Below, one piece after another: positions 1 to 4,797 of a DNA stretch of 6,326 nt. A model generated the notes under the pieces. It had not been told where the DNA came from and searched no databases. It saw only the letters and a program-made list of their open reading frames with translations. Origin of the DNA: an uncultured Treponema sp. GTDB lineage: Bacteria > Spirochaetota > Spirochaetia > Treponematales > Treponemataceae. The number at the start of each line of letters is the position of its first letter. The first letter of the stretch is position 1. The position numbers were made by a program, and so were the translations under genes. The stretch covers positions 1-6,326 of the forward strand of contig CALBXN010000044.1 of assembly GCA_937890485.1 (NCBI GenBank), given 5' to 3'.

Positions 1-49
1 CGCAGCGGGTTCGACCCGCTGTCGGCTACGAACCTTTGTTATGTGTTAT
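1..49 (-). repeat. Integron attC site of cassette 2, cut by the window edge
   Basis: On the minus strand this is the 5' half of an attC recombination site directly behind the HEPN-like gene. The 14-mer TTGTTATGTGTTAT (plus strand 36-49) is identical to 1142-1155 behind the next gene. The motif TGTCGGCT (20-27) also recurs at 1125-1132. A perfect 8-bp inverted repeat, CAGCGGGT/ACCCGCTG (3-10 and 14-21, 3-nt loop), sits where the central attC stem belongs. The R'' box reads ACATAAC on the minus strand. The R' half lies outside the window. Confidence 0.75.
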
Positions 50-1044
50 ATTGAAAAATGATTCTTACATTCATCTGAGAATTTCACTCTTTGAAACATA
101 AGATCATTAAAATCTTTTGCTGAATTAATTATAGTATTATTATTGTTATCTGAATTATCGGTATTAAAATAATTATGCTCAATAATATCTAAATCTAGAA
201 TTTTATTTAGACCTTTTATTGAAGTAAATTCCAACATTAGTTTTTCAAAAAAATCACATATCTCCGAATCAGAACAGTGATTTTCATATATGTAGTTCAA
301 AGATGAGATACCTTTTTCACATAATTCAATCCATGACCAATCAAAATCATTTTTCAGATTCTTATGTACAATAGAAATTCTTATATCATATAAAAAACTG
401 ATATTATCATAAATTATGGTACGATTTGTTGTTTTTCCATTCTGATCAAAATCAATTTCAGAGCATATGTCTTCCAAATTTTTTCTAAAAGTTTGAGTCT
501 TTCCTTTTAAGATAAAGTAATTCTCTAAACTTGTTATACAAGTTCTTACACAATTTTCATAATCATTGTTTAAGAATAATGTCATTGAATCTAAAAAATC
601 TCTTATATACACTTCAAGTTTATTATCAGGGATATCTTTGGGGACAATGTTCCTTTGGCTTTGATGGCATAGTATTGTATTTTCTCCGACTTCACAATTT
701 AGTGAAATTGTAAAAATATCTCTAAATGTTATGGGCTTTAATAATAAATATCCTTTTGAGTATTTCTGTTTATAAATTTCATTGTTTAATCTTGGTAACA
801 AAGCTATGAAATATCCGATAAAATAATTTAAATTGGGTCTATTTTCAAGAAATTCTTGTATCATTTTATTTGGAATTTTTCTTTTATAAACAATAGATAA
901 TAGACCTTTGTCATTACAGCATTTTATATATCCAAAGTCATTTTGAAAAGTAATTTCATCAATTGTCCAATTTACAAATAATAAAAATTCAATTGTAACT
1001 TCTTTTTTTTCAGAATTTACATATTCTTCTCCAATAATAATCAT
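46..1044 (-). CDS. Cassette 2 protein with HEPN-like RxxxxH motif, possible defence ribonuclease
   Basis: This 332-aa protein is the only gene of integron cassette 2. I do not recognise the first 140 or so residues. The middle (about 145-255) looks like a HEPN fold: a helix with acidic and Arg positions (DYENCVRTCITSLENYF, 161-177), then YDIRISIVH with R222-x4-H227, the spacing of the HEPN ribonuclease active site, as in Apea-like HEPN proteins. HEPN proteins commonly act as RNases in toxin-antitoxin and abortive-infection systems; that role here is inference. The C-terminal 75 residues are polar and Asn-rich (296-303). There is no signal peptide or obvious membrane segment. The ATG at 1044 follows AAAGGAG (1054-1060) with a 9-nt gap, so the cassette carries its own ribosome binding site. 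The TAA stop is part of the attC repeat. Base composition is very AT-rich compared with the ars genes, consistent with a captured gene. Confidence 0.75.
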   Translation of the reverse strand: MIIIGEEYVNSEKKEVTIEFLLFVNWTIDEITFQNDFGYIKCCNDKGLLSIVYKRKIPNKMIQEFLENRPNLNYFIGYFIALLPRLNNEIYKQKYSKGYLLLKPITFRDIFTISLNCEVGENTILCHQSQRNIVPKDIPDNKLEVYIRDFLDSMTLFLNNDYENCVRTCITSLENYFILKGKTQTFRKNLEDICSEIDFDQNGKTTNRTIIYDNISFLYDIRISIVHKNLKNDFDWSWIELCEKGISSLNYIYENHCSDSEICDFFEKLMLEFTSIKGLNKILDLDIIEHNYFNTDNSDNNNNTIINSAKDFNDLMFQRVKFSDECKNHFSI

Positions 1045-1064
1045 TTTTACATACTCCTTTTTAT

Positions 1065-1084
1065 GCGCCCCAGTGCGGGTGTCC
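1065..1084 (-). repeat. Conserved 20-bp element at the 5' end of cassette 2
   Basis: The plus-strand sequence GCGCCCCAGTGCGGGTGTCC matches 2868-2887 at 19 of 20 bases (one C to T change). It is a GC-rich island in very AT-rich surroundings and lies between the expected R' box and the start codon. Read on the minus strand it can form a weakened CCC/GGG hairpin; the copy in cassette 1 is paired better. Confidence 0.75.
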
Positions 1085-1155
1085 GTGTAAAAATTGCTTA
1101 AACCGCAAACCGGCTTGACCGGTTTGTCGGCTTTTAACTTCTTGTTATGTGTTAT
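1085..1155 (-). repeat. Integron attC site between cassettes 1 and 2
   Basis: On the minus strand the order is R'' ACATAAC (1150-1144), a spacer, AGCCGACA, then a perfect 8-bp inverted repeat CAAACCGG/CCGGTTTG (1106-1113 and 1119-1126, 5-nt loop). The flanking AAGCCG/CGGTTT pairs with an unpaired base, as expected of attC extrahelical bases. About 66 bp separate the start of R'' from the end of the expected R', a normal attC length. The R' position (1085-1091) reads TTTACAC instead of GTTATGT, so the crossover GTT is missing. The TAA of the upstream gene (1152-1154) is inside the conserved 14-mer. Confidence 0.8.
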
Positions 1156-2843
1156 CCCAAAAGTTCTTTTAGTTTTTTTGCCAAAAGTTCCTTTCTTTTA
1201 TTATAAAACATTTCAAAATTATCCAATTCTAAAGAAATACCATCTGGAATTAGAGCTTGTTCCATAAAAAGTTTTCTTTGATCTTCATTCATGTCACTGT
1301 AATATTCTAAAAGACTTAATGCATTTTTGCTTCCATTACTTCTACCTTCTAATAATTGCAAATTTGGAAGTCTATTTCTATTATTTCTCCAACGCCCCCA
1401 ATCTTCCATGGAAACAGAAATAGGTTTGCTTGAATCAAATCTGTCATAAGGATGCAAATGATCTTGTTCATATTTATAAGTTTTATTAATCCAATTAAGA
1501 CCTAAATAATACAAAGCTTCTCCTGCTACACGACTACCTTTTTCTTCATTTAATATATCTTCTATTTTGGCTTCGGAGACTCTTAAATCATTGATTTGAT
1601 TTAGTAAATCAATTGTTATTTCTCTATCATTTTCATTTATATAACTCTTCATCTGTTGAAGTTTTGAAGTAGTTCCAGATTGAAAATATGTAAAAAGAAT
1701 CGCACGAATTAAATAAGCTTTTATTGCATTTTTATTTTTTACATATTCTGTATTCCAATAAATAAAATAAATAATTGGAAGCAATACGTTCCAGCTATTT
1801 GAAAATCTTTTTATATCAATTTTAAATTCTTTCAAAAGGATAGCTAAGTTTTTCAAAGTTTTTTTTAAATCATTCCAATTGTTATGTAATTCATCGGCAA
1901 TTTGCTTATTTATCGTGGATTTTACTACATCGCCATACAGCATAAGAGCTGAACGAATTATGAAATCTGTTCCAAAACCTTCATATTCTTCTACAAGTAT
2001 TTGACCAAATTGAGTCTTTGAATTTGGCCAATATGCTTCTAAAATAGACATTGTTATTTCTGACTTTTTAAGAGCTTTTCCACCACTGTTAAATCTAACA
2101 AACATCTCAAGCGCATCATCTTGTTTCATACCATATATTTCACTATACCGAATTAGTTTTTCATCGAAAACTTTTTCACAGAGTTTTGTTAATACTTTTT
2201 TTGCATATTCCTTACTATCTGAAGGTACATTTGCTATTATTTTCTCTATTTCAGCAGTCCTTGTATTTTTTTCTCTAAACGGTTCTTTTGTAATCTCTTT
2301 TATATCGAATTGCGTTGGACTTAATTTTCCAATTTTGTCACTAAATTTAATATCAAATTTTTTCGAATTGTATTCTTCTTCATCTATATCAAGTTTATTT
2401 TTATTAAGTTCAATTACCAATTTTGATAAGACTTTTGTTTTAGTAACTTTTCTAGAAAATTTTGGTCGAATAGATGCTTCTCCCAGAAGAGATAAAAACA
2501 AGGATGTTAATCTCTGTTGTCCATCAAGAATAGCCGTATTTGTTCTTTTTACATCTATTGTCGATAATTCGTAATTAGTACTATCAGCTTGTTTTCTGTT
2601 ATCAAATGTAACAGACTGAAGAAAATTACAGAAATATGTATCACAAGTTATATTTTCATCGTCTAAATGCCAAAATAAAAAAGTTGAAATTGGATAATCT
2701 AAAAGGATAGAATCCCATAGTTTTTCAATTTGTTCCATACTCCAACAGTATTGTCGTTGAAAAGCTGGCATAACATATTTTTCATTTTTAATATTATTAA
2801 CAGCATCAAAAATAGTTATACTTTCTTCATGTAGTGTACTCAT
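1152..2843 (-). CDS. DUF262 and HNH protein, GmrSD-like restriction endonuclease (cassette 1)
   Basis: This 563-aa single-chain protein resembles the GmrSD type IV restriction family, in which DUF262 binds and hydrolyses nucleotides and a DUF1524/HNH domain cuts DNA. The DUF262 signatures are PAFQRQYCW (26-34) and DGQQR (107-111), followed by FVRFNSGGKAL (248-258). The C-terminal HNH-like part has EQDHLHP (459-465), then RLPNLQLL (491-498) and NGSKN (503-507). The likely role is cleavage of modified phage DNA; substrate specificity cannot be read from the sequence. I chose the ATG at 2843 because GAGG lies 8 nt upstream and homology to DUF262 starts just after it. The frame stays open to an ATG at 2963, which would add 40 residues encoded by attI and the stem-loop. 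The start codon overlaps the stop of a short attI ORF (TAATG). It is the first cassette behind the integrase remnant, so it should be the best expressed. Confidence 0.88.
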   Translation of the reverse strand: MSTLHEESITIFDAVNNIKNEKYVMPAFQRQYCWSMEQIEKLWDSILLDYPISTFLFWHLDDENITCDTYFCNFLQSVTFDNRKQADSTNYELSTIDVKRTNTAILDGQQRLTSLFLSLLGEASIRPKFSRKVTKTKVLSKLVIELNKNKLDIDEEEYNSKKFDIKFSDKIGKLSPTQFDIKEITKEPFREKNTRTAEIEKIIANVPSDSKEYAKKVLTKLCEKVFDEKLIRYSEIYGMKQDDALEMFVRFNSGGKALKKSEITMSILEAYWPNSKTQFGQILVEEYEGFGTDFIIRSALMLYGDVVKSTINKQIADELHNNWNDLKKTLKNLAILLKEFKIDIKRFSNSWNVLLPIIYFIYWNTEYVKNKNAIKAYLIRAILFTYFQSGTTSKLQQMKSYINENDREITIDLLNQINDLRVSEAKIEDILNEEKGSRVAGEALYYLGLNWINKTYKYEQDHLHPYDRFDSSKPISVSMEDWGRWRNNRNRLPNLQLLEGRSNGSKNALSLLEYYSDMNEDQRKLFMEQALIPDGISLELDNFEMFYNKRKELLAKKLKELLG

Positions 2844-2896
2844 TATACAATCCTCATTTTTCTTTTTGCGCCCCAGTGCGGGCGTCCACATAACAT
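2843..2896 (-). CDS. Short attI-spanning ORF (17 aa), possible translation-coupling leader
   Basis: The 17-codon frame MLCGRPHWGAKRKMRIV starts at an ATG at 2896 behind GGAG (2902-2905, 5-nt gap), a well-placed ribosome binding site. The ATG shares bases with the recombination core GTTATGT. The frame then reads through the conserved 20-bp cassette element and ends in TAATG, overlapping by one base the start of the DUF262 gene. Such overlaps commonly allow reinitiation. A short ORF within attI1 of class 1 integrons is known to raise translation of the first cassette; a like role here is inference. The peptide itself need not have a function. Confidence 0.5.
   Translation of the reverse strand: MLCGRPHWGAKRKMRIV
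2868..2887 (-). repeat. Conserved 20-bp element at the 5' end of cassette 1
   Basis: The plus-strand sequence is GCGCCCCAGTGCGGGCGTCC, nearly identical to 1065-1084. On the minus strand CGCCC-GCACTG-GGGCG can fold as a 5-bp GC hairpin. It follows the R' core directly and, in the frame set by the attI start codon, encodes PHWGA in both cassettes. Confidence 0.75.
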
Positions 2897-2916
2897 AATT
2901 TCTCCGTATCAGTTGT

Positions 2917-2956
2917 AAGAAGTTTACACTGCAAAAAGTGTCAGTGTAAACTTCTT
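2917..2956. repeat. Perfect 15-bp inverted repeat with 10-nt loop in attI
   Basis: The arms AAGAAGTTTACACTG (2917-2931) and CAGTGTAAACTTCTT (2942-2956) are perfectly complementary around the loop CAAAAAGTGT. No T-run follows on either strand, so it does not look like a simple terminator. On the minus strand it would sit in the first 55 nt of a transcript from the candidate cassette promoter, just before the ribosome binding site of the 17-codon ORF. It could be an RNA leader structure, a protein-binding site or part of attI. Confidence 0.85.
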
Positions 2957-2977
2957 GCATCATTTTACTTATTCCTT

Positions 2978-3006
2978 AGTATACAACACTTTCACGAATG
3001 TATCCA
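2978..3006 (-). promoter_or_regulatory. Candidate cassette promoter Pc
   Basis: On the minus strand TGGATA (3006-3001, 4 of 6 to the -35 consensus) is followed after 17 nt by TATACT (2983-2978, 5 of 6 to the -10). Transcription would start near 2971 and run into the cassettes. It is the only good promoter I see between the intI remnant and cassette 1. An inverted repeat (3000-3023) overlaps the -35. Confidence 0.5.
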
Positions 3007-3032
3007 GTTTTTTACACGGATACTGGTAAGTT

Positions 3033-3320
3033 TTACATTTTATCCAGAGGACTTATTACACCACCGGCTCTGCGATTTAGGACATGGGTATAAATCATTG
3101 TTGTACTCACATCGCTGTGGCCAAGAAGTTCCTGGATTGTCCTTATATCGTATCCGTTTCCCAGCAAGTGAGTTGCAAAAGAATGACGAAAGGTGTGGCA
3201 AATTGCGTTTTTATTGATGCCAGCTTCCAAAATGGCCTGTTTTACGGCACGCTGCATAAGTGATTCATCTAAATGCCATCTGCCTTCCGTTGTATCACCT
3301 CCCGAAAAGGGGAGGGCGTT
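3033..3320 (-). pseudogene. intI: Integron integrase, C-terminal remnant
   Basis: The frame encodes the last part of an IntI tyrosine recombinase. Homology is visible from about GRWHLDESL, upstream of the first Met at 3257, through HTFRHSFATHLL, the HxxR box, LLGHSDVSTTMIYTH with the second His and the nucleophile Tyr, and the typical integron tail VLNRRAGGVISPLD. Full IntI proteins are about 320 residues; only about 90 remain. The N-terminal DNA-binding domain, the first catalytic Arg and the IntI-specific extra helix region are absent. A TAA at 3321-3323 closes the frame upstream, and the sequence beyond it belongs to the arsR promoter region. It cannot be an active recombinase. It lies in the same orientation as the cassettes, which is unusual for most integrons but known in Treponema. 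Confidence 0.88.
3298..3315. repeat. GC-rich 6-bp hairpin at the intI breakpoint
   Basis: CCTCCC (3298-3303) and GGGAGG (3310-3315) flank GAAAAG. On the plus strand it is followed by GCGTTTTAT, a poor T-run, so a weak rho-independent terminator is possible. It lies where recognisable IntI homology stops and may mark a junction. Confidence 0.4.
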
Positions 3321-3384
3321 TTATAGCGTAACTAAATCTTTCGCACCAACATAGTACTCTTGTAAGTCTACTTCTTCTTTCATA

Positions 3385-3425
3385 TTGACATTCATCTATA
3401 TATCTATTATCTTTTTCATATAGAT
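3385..3425 (+). promoter_or_regulatory. arsR operon promoter with overlapping inverted-repeat operator
   Basis: A consensus TTGACA (3385-3390) is followed after 17 nt by TATCTT (3408-3413, 4 of 6). The inverted repeat ATCTATAT/ATATAGAT (3394-3401 and 3418-3425, 16-nt spacer) covers the spacer and the expected start near 3420. An AT-rich palindrome over the promoter is the usual arrangement for ArsR/SmtB repressors, so self-repression relieved by arsenite is the likely mode. Binding is inferred. Confidence 0.65.
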
Positions 3426-3452
3426 AAACTTCAATGTATCAAGGTGAATATC

Positions 3453-3728
3453 ATGACAGAAAACCAAATTGCAGATATTTTTAAAGGATTTTGCGATGAA
3501 AACAGAATCAAAATTATTAGATTTTTGAAAGATGGGGAAAAATGTGCTTGTAAATTGCTTGAAAATCTGAATATCACACAGCCAACTCTTTCTCATCACA
3601 TGAAAATTCTTGTGGACGGCGGTTTGGTTCTTGCCCGAAAGGAAGGGAAGTGGACTTATTACTCGTTGTGCAAAGAGGGATTTGAAAAGGCTCGTTATTT
3701 TATAGAAGAAATTGAAAATCAGGTTTAG
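3453..3728 (+). CDS. arsR: ArsR-family metalloregulator, arsenite-responsive type
   Basis: This 91-aa winged-helix repressor is of normal length for the ArsR/SmtB family. The helix before the recognition helix carries C31-A-C33 (GEKCACKLL), the position of the ELCVCDL arsenite site of classical ArsR. C14 and C73 are further possible ligands. The recognition helix is TQPTLSHHMKIL (42-53), followed by the wing RKEGKWTYYSL (62-72). I chose ATG 3453 because AAGGTGA (3441-3447) is placed 6 nt before it. The upstream in-frame GTG at 3444 lies inside that ribosome binding site. It is the first gene of a three-gene operon, 17 nt before the next, and probably represses the operon by binding the inverted repeat over its promoter. 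Confidence 0.92.
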   Translation: MTENQIADIFKGFCDENRIKIIRFLKDGEKCACKLLENLNITQPTLSHHMKILVDGGLVLARKEGKWTYYSLCKEGFEKARYFIEEIENQV

Positions 3729-3745
3729 TAGGGGAAGGTGTAAAT

Positions 3746-4330
3746 ATGACAGATAAAGAAATGCAACAAAAAATCTTAAATATTTGTAAAGAATCTACAG
3801 AAAAAAATCCTATTGTGATTTTTAATCGAATTGTAAAAAACGAAGATGTTTTGATTCCCATTCACGGGCCAATTCATCATGTTGTTGACGGGGCGGCTTT
3901 TATGACGGCGTTTTTTAATGCTGGTGGAAAAATCAATTTGGAAGAAAGTTTTTGGGAATTGTGCAATCGAGCAGAAAAAATGCCTGGTGGAATGTGTGGT
4001 CATTGGGGAGTTTGTGGAGCGGTTACTTCTGTTGGAGCTGCTTTATCAATCATAAAAAAATCAGGTCCCCTTTCTGATTTTGACTGGGGAAATCACATTT
4101 TGTATTCAAGCAAGGCATTGGAAAAGCTTGGAAAAGTTGGCGGACCTCGTTGTTGCAAAAGAAATGGCTATTTAGCTTTGGAAGCGGCAATTGATTTTGT
4201 AAACGAAAACATAAATCATTTTGGAATTGTTCTTGAAAAAGACAAAATCGAATGTAGTTTTTCATCAAAAAATCAGCAGTGCAAAAAAGAAGGCTGTCCG
4301 TTTTTTAGAGGTCAAAATGAATCAAAATAA
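3746..4330 (+). CDS. DUF5714-like cysteine-rich protein in ars operon
   Basis: This 194-aa protein resembles the DUF5714 family, known mainly from anaerobic bacteria and archaea and without an established function. It is rich in possible metal ligands: IHGPIHH (39-45), MCGHWGVCGA (83-92), GPRCC (133-137), and a C-terminal set C170, C179, C184 ending in CPFF. The glycine-rich MCGHWGVCG block is the signature I use for the family call. There are no membrane spans or signal peptide, so it is cytoplasmic. GGAAGG precedes the ATG by about 7 nt. It sits between arsR and arsC and overlaps arsC by 14 nt, so it is surely co-transcribed and probably translationally coupled. A role in binding or processing arsenic, or another thiol-reactive metal, is inferred from the operon and the cysteines only. 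Confidence 0.8.
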   Translation: MTDKEMQQKILNICKESTEKNPIVIFNRIVKNEDVLIPIHGPIHHVVDGAAFMTAFFNAGGKINLEESFWELCNRAEKMPGGMCGHWGVCGAVTSVGAALSIIKKSGPLSDFDWGNHILYSSKALEKLGKVGGPRCCKRNGYLALEAAIDFVNENINHFGIVLEKDKIECSFSSKNQQCKKEGCPFFRGQNESK

Positions 4331-4721
4331 TCCATCCAAAAAGAAAATCGCTTTTATTTGTGTCCATAATTCTTGCCGAAGTCAAATTGCTGAAAGTCTT
4401 GCAAAACATTTTCGCGGTGATGAGTTTGATTTTTATTCTGCGGGAATCGAAACAAAACCCCAAATTAACCAAGATGCAGTTCGCCTTGTAAAAAAGCTCT
4501 ACGGAATTGACATGGAACAAACACAATATTCCAAGCTGATTTCTGACATTCCTTCTGTTGATGTGGCAATTTCCATGGGCTGCAACGTGACTTGCCCCTA
4601 CATTGGAAAAGACTTTGACGACAACTGGCAACTTGACGACCCCACCGGAAAAAGCGACGAAGATTTCATCAAAGTGATTAATATAATAGAAGAAAAAGTT
4701 CGTTCTTTGCAGGTTTTATAA
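4317..4721 (+). CDS. arsC: Arsenate reductase ArsC, low-molecular-weight phosphatase fold
   Basis: This 134-aa enzyme reduces arsenate to arsenite in the cytoplasm. The phosphate-loop motif CVHNSCR (15-21, CX5R) binds the oxyanion and C15 is the nucleophile. DDPTG (107-111) holds the Asp-Pro general acid. The pair C89 and C93 (MGCNVTC) is where the resolving cysteines of thiol-coupled ArsC enzymes lie. The close Cx3C spacing differs from the S. aureus pI258 type (C82/C89) and resembles the MGCxxxCP group. I chose ATG 4317 because GAGG (4308-4311) is 5 nt upstream and the fold starts right after; the frame remains open to 4221, but that part overlaps the previous gene. It is the last gene of the operon. 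No arsenite exporter follows. Confidence 0.93.
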   Translation: MNQNNPSKKKIAFICVHNSCRSQIAESLAKHFRGDEFDFYSAGIETKPQINQDAVRLVKKLYGIDMEQTQYSKLISDIPSVDVAISMGCNVTCPYIGKDFDDNWQLDDPTGKSDEDFIKVINIIEEKVRSLQVL

Positions 4722-4728
4722 AATAAAA

Positions 4729-4797
4729 TCTCCTACAAAATATAGCAATCTCCTAATTTGTATGTTATAATAGGAGATGTAGGAGAAGGATAGGAGA
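4729..4797 (+). promoter_or_regulatory. fic promoter with five TAGGAGA heptamers
   Basis: TGTTATAAT (4763-4771) is a perfect extended -10; the -35 (TAGCAA, 4743-4748) is weak. Around it are five exact heptamers: TCTCCTA at 4729-4735 and 4749-4755, then TAGGAGA at 4771-4777, 4780-4786 and 4791-4797, the last running into the ATG. ATCTCCTA/TAGGAGAT (4748-4755 and 4771-4778) is a perfect 8-bp inverted repeat across the -10. This looks like an operator array. The downstream copies also supply purine-rich ribosome-binding sequence; AAGGA (4786-4790) is the best-placed site. Confidence 0.65.

Larger units (their letters stand above)
2888..3032 (-). other. attI-like integration region between the intI remnant and cassette 1
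   Basis: This segment joins the integrase stop codon to the first cassette. The core GTTATGT (minus strand, 2894-2888) is the complement of the attC R'' box ACATAAC, so the crossover should fall between G2894 and T2893. Further back are TATCCAG direct copies (3001-3007 and 3041-3047, the latter inside intI) and an inverted repeat GTATCC/GGATAC (3000-3005 and 3018-3023), which could be integrase-binding sites. Exact attI limits cannot be set from sequence alone. Placement after the 3' end of intI fits the inverted integron layout. Confidence 0.6.

Noticed and set aside
1..27. GCGGGTTCGACCCGC resembles a tRNA T-arm
   Set aside because: The loop is too short for a T-loop, no acceptor or anticodon arms fit, and the position and flanks match the central stem of the attC at 1085-1155.
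531..713. Plus-strand frame opposite the HEPN-like gene
   Set aside because: It has no ribosome binding site or family resemblance and is the shadow of the minus-strand gene; the same holds for frames at 2335-2574, 3396-3599, 3776-4003, 4050-4268, 4305-4631, 5395-5577 and 5628-5939.
1065..2887. The two 20-bp GC-rich copies as a CRISPR array or transposon ends
   Set aside because: There are only two copies, about 1.8 kb apart, in direct orientation at cassette starts, with no spacers and no transposase.
2917..2956. Rho-independent terminator of intI
   Set aside because: The stem is moderate in GC and no T-run follows on either strand.
3033..3257. 74-aa frame as a complete small tyrosine recombinase gene
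   Set aside because: IntI homology continues upstream of this ATG to about 3310, and the N-terminal domains and first catalytic Arg are absent, so it is a remnant.
3444..3452. GTG start of ArsR at 3444
   Set aside because: The GTG is inside the AAGGTGA ribosome binding site that serves ATG 3453.
4221..4316. N-terminal extension of ArsC by 32 residues
   Set aside because: It overlaps the DUF5714 gene, has no ribosome binding site, and the ArsC fold begins just after the well-placed ATG at 4317.
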